Below are positions 57,801 to 64,000 of a stretch of DNA of 64,000 nt, piece by piece. A model generated the notes under the pieces. That model ran no database searches and was not told the origin of the DNA. It worked only from the letters and a program-made list of their open reading frames with translations. This stretch comes from Acanthococcus lagerstroemiae (taxonomy: Eukaryota; Arthropoda; Insecta; Hemiptera; Eriococcidae): NCBI GenBank assembly GCA_031841125.1, contig CM063109.1, positions 31,128,038 to 31,192,037 on the forward strand, in the 5' to 3' direction. Made by a program: the position numbers and the translations under genes. Within the stretch, counting starts at the first letter, position 1. The number at the start of each line of letters is the position of its first letter.

Positions 57801-57864
57801 TCAAAGCCAACACTGTGGTTCTAACAGATGGGCTGCCAATGGTTCCATAAACTTTTAATGGCAT
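48671..57864 (-). CDS. Glutathione S-transferase gene 1 (delta/epsilon-like), complete
   Basis: A cytosolic enzyme that conjugates glutathione to electrophiles; insect delta and epsilon forms serve detoxification. Coding exons run 57864-57724, 57606-57545, 53551-53410, 51872-51702 and 48826-48671, all with GT-AG borders and consistent phase, giving 223 residues, normal for the family. The thioredoxin-like N-domain starts MPLKVYGTIGSPSVR, with S11 the likely catalytic Ser. NPSHTIPSI (49-57) and DSHAI (67-71) are the glutathione-binding motifs. The helical C-domain includes VTIADF (N-capping box, T158-D161). An exon at 58277-58268 would join in frame to extend the start by eight residues. Large introns are filled with mobile elements. 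Gene 2 lies upstream on the same strand. Delta versus epsilon is unsettled. Confidence 0.93.
49302..49468 (-). repeat. LINE 3'-tail unit, partial, in tandem
   Basis: About 165 bp in minus sense repeating the end of the 3' tail that lies directly before it on that strand. It shares TCGCGCTGTCC/TCGCGCT, CTGGCCCGGG, ACTACCCTTTCGAGTATCGC and the GCATATGG terminus. The LINE tail is thus duplicated head to tail here. Confidence 0.7.
49469..51290 (-). mobile_element. R1-like LINE 3' end with tail, interrupted
   Basis: Minus-strand frames (51240-50820) read FHLTQILNSYGCFGTY, then HRMAIASSPVCTHCDQG, then after a one-base shift EDNIWHILFECEAWEQERC, DDGVIDHLAPDILVPEMLKS and GWNGVSAFVK, ending at a stop at about 50870. 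This is the C-terminal Zn-knuckle (C-HCD) region of R1/Loa-type LINEs. The 3' tail starting CCAAGACGAGGAGGTGAG follows, but a foldback element (49597-50632) splits it; the tail resumes at 49596 and ends at about 49469. It sits in intron 4 of GST gene 1. Confidence 0.82.
49597..50632. mobile_element. Foldback element, 1036 bp, ~348-bp inverted arms
   Basis: Arms 49597-49946 and 50286-50632 are near-identical inverted copies. The ends are TGTGGAATAATTATTACGAG and its complement. A 5-bp duplication CCTCT flanks it (49592-49596 and 50633-50637). Removing it rejoins the LINE tail, which reads as in its sister copies, so the boundaries are secure. The 339-bp loop has no transposase. TG...CA ends with a 5-bp duplication are unlike hAT or mariner and could fit Ginger-type integrase elements; this is a guess. 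Confidence 0.92.
51291..51701. other. Intron 4 remainder
   Basis: GST gene 1 intron sequence with no further element recognised. Confidence 0.4.
51702..51872 (-). CDS. GST gene 1 exon 5
   Basis: 171 bp, 57 codons, between ATATAG and GTTAGT. It codes KITDEMVQKCEDIYRLLEKY and NNVTIADFSVIATLTTLD. The Met at its start is internal, and the acceptor lies directly before it. Confidence 0.93.
52704..52954. mobile_element. MITE, 251 bp, in GST intron 3
   Basis: The ends GGATGCTATTCAGTGTAAGG and, inverted, GGGCGCTATTCAGCGTAAGG continue as RAACCAACCA on both sides. ATTT flanks both ends (52700-52703 and 52955-52958), a possible 4-bp duplication. Non-coding. Confidence 0.8.
53410..53551 (-). CDS. GST gene 1 exon 4
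   Basis: 142 bp after ACTTGCAG, with a consensus GTAAGT donor. It codes SHAINAYLVHKYAD, LYPAEHKARSMVDRI and FDSGVMFP-like YDSGVMFP, the end of the N-domain and the first helix of the C-domain. Confidence 0.93.
53690..53790. repeat. Degenerate GTTACCC repeat
   Basis: About ten imperfect units of 8-14 bp built on AGTTACCC or ATTACCC. In GST intron 2. Confidence 0.7.
54754..55735 (+). mobile_element. Deleted mariner at the palindrome centre
   Basis: The ends CAAAGGTTGAGTCAAAAGAA and its inverse are flanked by TA (54752-54753 and 55736-55737). The inverted match runs about 110 bp inward, through GCCGGCTGTACAGACACAGC. The element is 982 bp against about 1.3 kb for a full mariner, so it is internally deleted. 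The end families differ from those of the mariner at 290-1052. Confidence 0.9.
54979..55480 (+). pseudogene. Mariner transposase remnant, catalytic core deleted
   Basis: ATG 54979 starts the N-terminal DNA-binding part: MDVKSEQRSAIRFCVHLNKS, GKSTIFRWHNSSKQGRQS, then HLSTREIAALLNMSQSSV, the two helix-turn-helix units. Directly after this it passes to a C-terminal scrap (frame-shifted WVQRMQQKSKCVQVNGRYFK, 55378-55440). The whole DDD catalytic domain is deleted. It cannot transpose itself. Confidence 0.88.
56680..57006. mobile_element. Pogo/Tigger-like MITE, 327 bp
   Basis: The ends CAGTAGACTTCCAATTATCC and, inverted, CAGTAGACTTTCGATTATCC are of the pogo/Tigger type, and several TTATCCGG motifs lie inside. 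TA duplications are not preserved at the present ends. It lies in GST intron 2. Confidence 0.8.
57058..57376 (+). mobile_element. LINE 3'-tail retrocopy with 16-bp target duplication
   Basis: A 319-bp GC-rich unit related to 8173-8472. It is flanked by CCAATGTATTTGGATG (57042-57057) and CCAATGTATTTGTATG (57377-57392), 15 of 16 identical, the mark of reverse-transcribed insertion. It carries no gene and is antisense-inserted relative to the GST gene, in intron 2. Confidence 0.88.
57545..57606 (-). CDS. GST gene 1 exon 3
   Basis: 62 bp between TTTCTAG and GTAAAT. It codes INPSHTIPSIVDDDGFVVYD, the glutathione-binding stretch, and ends within a Ser codon (AG) completed by C in the next exon. 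Confidence 0.9.
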
Positions 57865-57878
57865 TTCGGTTGATGATC
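57724..57878 (-). CDS. GST gene 1 exon 2
   Basis: The acceptor TTTGCAG ends at 57879. The exon carries ATG 57864-57862 and residues 1-47, ending EEYLK. The donor is GTATGA at 57723-57718. Confidence 0.9.
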
Positions 57879-58267
57879 CTGCAAATTAAAATAATTTGTA
57901 CATTTCATTTTTCATTTACATTACGCCAAATTAGTAATAAATTGGAGGGGGGGGGGGAAACAACTTACGAATACATACCAAACTAGTAACTGTACTGTAC
58001 GCGTGAATGAATGAATATGAATAGGTACTTGTCTCGATCGTGAATTATAATGTTACCAACTGAATGAGGGAAGCAACAACCACATATGACAAGGGAACAG
58101 TACAATTTAAATGACTTTCAAACTCTTTAACCGATGTCCTTCCGAATGAAAAGAAAAAACAGTAATAAAACATGAAAAATTTCAAGGTTGAATAACATAG
58201 AATAGAATATGTGAGTTTAAATTAATTATTGAAGGCGTTAAAAACCGATGAAAACGTCCAAGTTTAC

Positions 58268-58277
58268 CTGCCTGCAT
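58268..58277 (-). CDS. GST gene 1, possible first coding exon
   Basis: ATGCAGGCAG followed by a GTAAAC donor (58267-58262). Spliced to the acceptor at 57879-57880, it reads M-Q-A-G-S-S-T-E in frame into the ATG at 57864. An in-frame TAG lies 15 bases upstream, so this ATG would be first. If translation starts at 57864 instead, this exon is 5' untranslated. Confidence 0.5.
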
Positions 58278-59776
58278 ATTCGTCCTTTCGTGCTATGAGG
58301 AAACGATTCAACTGGGTCAGTGTAAATTTTAATAAGGAAAACTTTGAAGCTAGCAATTTGGAAATGATAGATGGAAAATAAATATTGTGATCGTGTATTG
58401 TATTAGGTATTTCCAAAACACGCTGAGTAACCTGTGAAATAAAATTCTATCTTATTGCATTGTCCCCTCTTCATTTTACCGATACCTATTCATGAATGCC
58501 GAACGAAATATATGATTATCACACCTCCCTGGCTTCATGTTGACAACACTGCTATACACAAGAACATATTACAAAATCCAGTCCAATACCAAACAAACTG
58601 TCACGTTTATTTTAGAAACTATTCTTCCCTCAAATATCCATGAAGTTGAGATGATCTTGAGTAATATTTCCGGCTCAAAACTGGTGCTCTTTCATTTTCG
58701 CTGGGACATGACTTATGTTCGAATTTCCACTCTCGACACAGCGATAATGAAAATAAACCGGTATTAGACTTCATCTGGTCGAGGTGGAGTACGAAAAAAA
58801 CGTTCAGAGCAAGGGATGTAAAAGAAGCTGGAAGCCGGAAGTTTTTATGTATCCCGACTCAAATCGAGAAGCCAGTAGCCGGAAGCGAATTCCAGTTGGA
58901 AGCCAGAAGCTGGAAGAGAAGTCTTTTGTTTATCGGCTTCTTTTTGTCTACCAAGTTCATACTCAAGAGTCAGCATTTGGCCTAACTTGTCAGTCATTAT
59001 TTATAAGAAAAGAGTTGCTTTAAAGTCTAAATAGATTATTTTATTAAAACTTGTTTTGTGCTTCTTATTCTTCTTATTCTTTGGAGGGGGGGGGGCTTAA
59101 AAGATGCTAGAAGTGAAATAAAGTGAAATGTCGGGAGCTAGAAGTCGGAAGCTGGAAGTTTTTTGAAGTAACCCGCTGCGGAAAAATCACAATTTCTGTC
59201 AATCTGTCACTGACAAATTGAGCCAAATCGAGTTGTCAGACCCTGTGTCACAGCTGAAACTCCGCCCACTGGAGTAATCGTTGACAGAAGGTGCCAGAAT
59301 TTCATTGTAATGACAGAATTTTTTCATTTTTTTGTCGCACGGTTAAACGCAGAGAACTGCGAAGGTTGTATTTTGTACTTTGTGTGCGTATATCTTTTCC
59401 TTTGCGCCAGCCGTGTAATGGTAAGTTAAAAATGCGCCGTCGCGTTGGTGCCTTCACAAGTTGCTGGCACACTGCATTCATGATCATGTTCGACATCTTG
59501 CCTGGGGTCTAGAAGTGGTTTCAGTTTCATTTCGAATTTCGTATTGGTCGTGCTTATTGTTGGTGTTCAGTGCGGACTATAAGAAGCGGATTTTGAAAAG
59601 TATTGTAATTTATTGGTAAGTTATGTCATATCTATGTCATTTAATGTAATATTCAGTTACTTCTTATTTTAGAGGTGGATTGGTGAAGGAGGGTAGGGAA
59701 AAACTGCCCCTGGCCGGTCGCCCGGTCCACCGGCCGTTCAAAAGATTCTTGTTTGGCTCCTCAAACCATATATGTA
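58278..59776. other. Upstream region of GST gene 1
   Basis: The gene 1 promoter should be here (minus strand), but no TATA box or other element is convincing. GAAGCCGGAAGC-like degenerate repeats lie at 58820-58925 and 59130-59160, and a G-run at about 59087-59096. Confidence 0.4.
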
Positions 59777-60252
59777 CAGTAGACTCCGGGTTATCCTTCC
59801 TAATCAGAGCTGAAGCTTGGTCAGATGCCGGATAATCCGAAATGAATATTTTCAATGTAGAAATAACGTGCACAAAATTTAAAAAGAGATGGTTTATTCA
59901 GAAAATTGAACTTTGGCTTTAAAAAGGAATAAAATAAGTGAAAAAACAATACTTATGCAATAAATAATAATAAATCACAAATTATAATTTTTTTAAATCG
60001 TCGGTGACTAAAGTTTTTTTGTTTTTTTAAAATCGCGATTCTTTTTTTGGCCGCGTGATTTCGCAATGCCGCGCTGTCGCGCCGGTTGAACAACGTACGT
60101 AATGTATCTACATGCATTCCAAAATCAAAAATTAGATGTCTCGTGTAGAAATTCGGATTAACCGACCTTAGTAGGTCGGATAAGTCGGAGGGTAGGGTCG
60201 GATAAATTAACTCGGATAACCCGAAAGTCGGATAATCCGGAGTCTATTACTG
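59777..60252. mobile_element. Pogo/Tigger-like MITE, 476 bp
   Basis: The ends CAGTAGACTCCGGGTTATCC and, inverted, CAGTAATAGACTCCGGATTA are flanked by TA at 59775-59776 and 60253-60254. Several GGATAA/TTATCC motifs sit near both ends. No transposase. Confidence 0.88.
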
Positions 60253-60349
60253 TATATGTTTTTACTTCAGGCCCGTAGCTGGCCATCTGCGGAGGGGGGG
60301 GGGGGGCTTGAGGATACACACAGTATATAATGTGAAAATTTATACGAGG

Positions 60350-60590
60350 CAGTGATGTAGCCAAAGGGGGGAGAAGGCGCGATGGGGGAAAATGCCCCCT
60401 CCCAAGGCACCTGAAATTGAATGCAAAATATGTAAAAATGAGCAATTTTTCGCCTTTAAAACACATTTTCTTCCGAAAAATTTTCGCTCAATCAGTAATT
60501 TTACCTTCATTTTCATAAAATACTTTTTCACCCTTGAAAATCTGACTTTGCCCCCCCCCCTCCACCGGGAAGATTCCGGCTACGTCACTG
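60350..60590. mobile_element. hAT-like MITE (family CAGTGGYGTAGCC), copy 2
   Basis: The ends are CAGTGATGTAGCC and GGCTACGTCACTG. It shares long stretches with 33576-33824 (ACCTGAAATTGAATG, AATGAGCAATT, CGCCTTTAAAACAC) and about 60 bp of left flank. Confidence 0.78.
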
Positions 60591-61738
60591 TTGTCGGTTT
60601 TTATGGCGAGTGTCGAAAACGAAACCCGAATACGAAGTTTTCTCATGAATATATCGCGAGCACGATCGCGAGTGTACGCGGCTGCTCCGGTCTCTGGTCT
60701 TGGGTGTCTCACCTCGTTGTCTAAATAGGCTCAGGTAACTTGGGGCCATTACATTCAAACCCCATTCCTAATCCAAGCGTCCCAAATTAGTTAACCAAGC
60801 TTTTGTTCTAAATTTTAAAATGTTTCTGTGACATTGATTCTCTTCATCCCTTTTTTCTCTCTCGTTCAGCTTACTTAATGATGATTTTTTTAAGGGTGAT
60901 ATCTTTGCCTACGGTGGCTCAGGATGCCTTTTGAGGGAGCTCAGCCCCAGCTTGCCCCAATGGCTACGGGGCTATATGTACCAAATTCTGCGCCTTAATT
61001 TCCGGACGAGCAGATTTCATATTGTCGAGCCGCTTTGGAATTTTCCAGTCAAAGCTGGAAGCTATCTATAGAGTCTTCATGTACAAGGTCGTAATGAAGG
61101 GTTTTGTCTGGAGGGGGTGTGGTGGGGGTAAAAATCATAGCAGACAAAATTATTTTATATTTCATGTTGTGGACAGTGAAAATGTTGATACAAATCCTTC
61201 CTTATATCTTCGAATTCCCCCCCCCCCCGATATAGGATCTCTGTTAATATGTGGGAAAATTAAGGATACTGTTAGGAAAATTTTCAAAAAATGAAGACCC
61301 AAAAATTCCAAAAATTCTAGCTTTGTATGAACGGAGAAACTACAAAATAGCATATCATTCGAATGTGAAGAACATTTCACCTGTTAGGTAGCACTTTGTG
61401 CACTTTTTCCTAGCTGCTGGTTGTGAATGGCTTTATGGTAGAACTGATACCCAGTTCTAGGATCTGATTCTATCTAAAATATTTTTGTATTAACTAAAAT
61501 TATTACTTCATGAATTTTCTTTTTCTCTTTTCAACAGATAACCAGGATGACCAAGGATCAAGAGTTGTTCTAGAATTAATTCAATATTAACGTTTGTGTA
61601 GATAGATACTTAGTTGTAAAACTATAAAATATTAGAATAACATTGATCCATTATTCATGAATTTTGGCTGTCGGAATTTTGTGTGTCGGGGAGGAGCGCA
61701 CAGAAATGAGGGGTAGGTTAACCAACATGCGACAGAAT
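60591..61738. other. No gene recognised
   Basis: About 1.1 kb between MITEs. C-run at 61209-61218. No supported coding region. Confidence 0.4.
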
Positions 61739-62030
61739 CAGGGACGTACCGAAGAGTTTTTTAAAAAGGAGGGGGGGGGGTAAAATTGTGAAAGTCCCAA
61801 CTGACTCAACTCAGAATTCCCAAGTATCAAACCAAAAAAAAAACTCACCTTCTGACCTGTTGGGTTTTTCCAACTTCTCAACTCAATTCCCAATCAGACC
61901 AAGAAGAGAGAGAGAGAGAAAAAAAAAACACCAACAACAACGCTTTTAACTAGTTGGATTTTCTCACCTGACTGAAATTGTGAATTTTCCCAACTGCTGA
62001 GTGAAAAATCCCTACCGGGGGGGGGGGGGC
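61739..62030 (-). mobile_element. hAT-type MITE (family CAGGGACGTACC), copy 3
   Basis: The left end CAGGGACGTACCGAAGAG is intact. The body has the family motifs CAACTGACTCAACTCAGAAT and TTCCCAACTGCTGAGT. The right end stops in a long G-run at about 62018-62030 without the expected GTCCCTG. No target duplication can be set. Confidence 0.78.
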
Positions 62031-62272
62031 ATTGTACCACAGAACTTCCGTCGAAAATTCGCAGTCCCCTTCTTTCTTTTAACGTCGTGCCACGCCATGT
62101 TCTTTCGTTTTATGTTATTGTAATAATTTTCTCATGTGTTAGAATTTTCTACAAAATTCGTTTATTCTTTGCACAAAGTTTGTCTACTTTATTTGGCACG
62201 TTTTTTTTATTTTATATTTGTTGAAGTTTTACCCGTGCACTAAAATAGGACTCAGATCATTCGTTTACTGGC

Positions 62273-62428
62273 CAGAGACGTAGCTACCGGGGGGGGGGGG
62301 GCGCTTGGCATCGGTCGACAATGTGAAGAAATTAAAATTTATTCTGGTAATAGTAAGTATTACACCTGTAATGTTGTAAAAGTGAAACGACCCCCCCCCC
62401 CTTCATACCAAGTCTGGCTACGCCACTG
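62273..62428. mobile_element. hAT-type MITE, 156 bp (CAGTGGYGTAGCC-related)
   Basis: The ends CAGAGACGTAGCTACCGG and GGCTACGCCACTG are flanked by TTACTGGC (62265-62272) and TTACTGAC (62429-62436), 7 of 8 identical. A G-run follows the left end and a C-run precedes the right end. Confidence 0.85.
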
Positions 62429-62816
62429 TTACTGACCTTAAACCCCAAATATCCTGAGCTAGACTTTTCCCTTTCTTGGAGTTTGGTTCATCACCAAGTT
62501 TGTTACCGAAGAGGATTATTGAAGATTGGATGGGCAGGTTTCGACTCTCGAAATTTCGGATTTGGATTTCAGTCATTTTTGTTTCTCATCACATTGATAA
62601 ACTCTGATTCAGATTATTATGACAACGGACTCGGATCCTTTCATGAATCGTTTGATGGATGGGAAAACCAAGATTGTAGTCTTACAGAGATCAAATCTTC
62701 CTTTACATTGAAATAACGCTGATAGAGCCCACCAAACCAAAGTATAATACAGGATAAAAATTTACATTGTTTAACAAAATTAATCTAAATGAATTCATAG
62801 CTAACATTCCAATATA

Positions 62817-62972
62817 TTATAATGACTGTTGAAAATTAAAGCCATCCATAACTTCTTTGAATGCTTCGATTCCAGCTTTATTTATTTCAGCACCCTGTGG
62901 CATAGAAGTTCGGCACTCTTCTAAATACGCTGTGATGAGAGGATATTTTTCCTTATCAATTGGCCAAAATAG
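62817..62972 (-). CDS. GST gene 2 last exon
   Basis: 156 bp after AATTACAG, with stop TAA. No AATAAA is seen in the next 120 bases on the minus strand. Confidence 0.92.
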   Translation of the reverse strand, partial: LFWPIDKEKYPLITAYLEECRTSMPQGAEINKAGIEAFKEVMDGFNFQQSL

Positions 62973-63751
62973 CTGTAATTACATTACAAGTCCATTAAAA
63001 AATAGTATATTACGCAATTAGGGAAAAATTATAAAATATATATGATTGAGAATTTACGGCAAGAACTGAAAGCGAGCTTTGTAACCCAAGAGTCATATCT
63101 CACTATTTCTTCTCGAGTAGTAAAGGATATACGAGTATATATTTTTAAATATCTTAGAAAAAAATGCAAAATCATATAGGAGCAGGGAATAGCAAGAAGG
63201 TAATGAAGGGACTTCGAGTGCAGGTGTTCATAAAAAGTATTATTGAGAAATGAAAACAAAGATCAAGTACGTACTTCCCTGTAAAATAAAAATAAACTAA
63301 ATTACGGACACGAATATTATAATCGATGGAAAACTGGTGTACTAACTTCCATTGTGGTTAAAGATGTGAAGGCGTTGAAATCCGCAATTGTTAATTCGTT
63401 TCCAGCAATGAATCTATTCATTTTTAAAAAAGCTTCCACCATGCCGTAAGCTTCTTTAATTGTTCCTACAATTTCTTTTGTTATTCCTGTTACTGTTTTT
63501 CTGAATCGAAAATTTATCTGGATAACAAAACATGTACGTTTAATTGAATGGATGTTTAATGTTACACACAGAGAGTTGGCAAGAGTTTACACTTGAGAAA
63601 TTAACTCACAACTGTGTATCGATAGGAGGGGAATAGAACTCCAGTATCGAAATGCAATCGGTGATCAACAACTGATCGAGCCTCTACATCACGTGGATAC
63701 CATTTATCGGCTTTGCCATACTTAGTCACCAAATACGCGTTGATGGCATGG
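62817..63751 (-). CDS. Glutathione S-transferase gene 2 (delta/epsilon-like), 3' part
   Basis: Three exons of a second GST: 63751-63610, 63517-63347 and 62972-62817, with GT-AG borders and TAA at 62819-62817. Exon lengths (142, 171, 156 bp) and phases equal those of gene 1. They code SHAINAYLVTKYGKADKWYP and FDTGVLFPSYRYTV; then GITKEIVGTIKEAYGMVEAF, RFIAGNELTIADFNAFTSL (N-capping box TIAD); then LFWPIDKEKYPLITAYLEEC, ending FNFQQSL. The N-terminal exons with the catalytic Ser lie beyond the window. Sequence divergence from gene 1 is substantial, so the duplication is not recent. Nothing suggests a pseudogene. Confidence 0.92.
63347..63517 (-). CDS. GST gene 2 exon (LTIADF)
   Basis: 171 bp after TTATCCAG, with donor GTTAGT, the same donor as in gene 1 exon 5. 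Confidence 0.92.
63610..63751 (-). CDS. GST gene 2 exon (SHAINAY)
   Basis: 142 bp after GAATTGCAG, with donor GTGAGT. It is homologous to gene 1 exon 4, including the split Ser codon. Confidence 0.92.
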
Positions 63752-64000
63752 CTGCAATTCACAATGAATAAAGATAATAATTATTTTCTTCTTAAATGAA
63801 TGTTCGTCTGCTACTTAAAGTTACTCCTGTGGCACTTGGCGGATACAAACACAACTATCAGCTATAATTAGACGCGGTACCAGCATTCTTCGATGGGGAT
63901 ACATTTCATGGTATTGACCCCAAAAAAGTAATACAACCACTCATTTGTGAGTAAAACGAGAAAATTCTTTCAATTTTCAGAATTTCAATGGAAAAATTAT

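Overview
The window looks like an intron-rich, AT-rich animal nuclear genome, most likely an arthropod and probably an insect. The evidence is two delta/epsilon-type glutathione S-transferase (GST) genes with GT-AG introns, mariner, Tigger and hAT transposons, insect-type LINEs, and no compact prokaryotic gene layout. The insect assignment rests on GST class and repeat content only; species cannot be read from it.

The only convincing host genes lie in the right quarter, both on the minus strand. GST gene 1 is complete: five main coding exons between 57864 and 48671 give 223 residues, and an optional in-frame first exon at 58277-58268 would add 8. GST gene 2 enters from beyond the right edge; its last three coding exons (63751-62817) have exactly the same lengths (142, 171 and 156 bp) as those of gene 1, so the two are tandem paralogues.

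From 1 to about 48 kb the window is a repeat graveyard with no supported host gene. It holds, left to right: a broken mariner; a 1.95-kb element with about 310-bp inverted ends; a degenerate tandem array; a tRNA-derived SINE; a hAT transposase remnant next to a LINE that was split by a LINE tail; hAT-type MITEs with clear 8-bp target duplications; a TA-flanked 773-bp element; an unrecognised protein remnant with an acidic tail; a dense array at 15.6-17.6 kb; a Tigger element whose 328-codon frame is open but lacks the catalytic second half; satellite-like blocks at 20.5-22 kb; a Cys-rich transposon-derived exon; RTE-type LINEs at 33, 39.5-42.3 and 45-46.6 kb; and an I-like LINE with RNase H at 43.4-45.2 kb.

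The introns of GST gene 1 are the most structured DNA here. Intron 2 (57544-53552) carries an inverted repeat of about 890-bp arms centred on a deleted mariner, plus a pogo-like MITE and a LINE-tail retrocopy with a 16-bp target duplication. Intron 3 carries a MITE with about 30-bp inverted ends. Intron 4 carries a 1036-bp foldback with a 5-bp target duplication, inserted inside a LINE 3' end. Transcription of the GST gene would make RNA able to fold into two very long hairpins.
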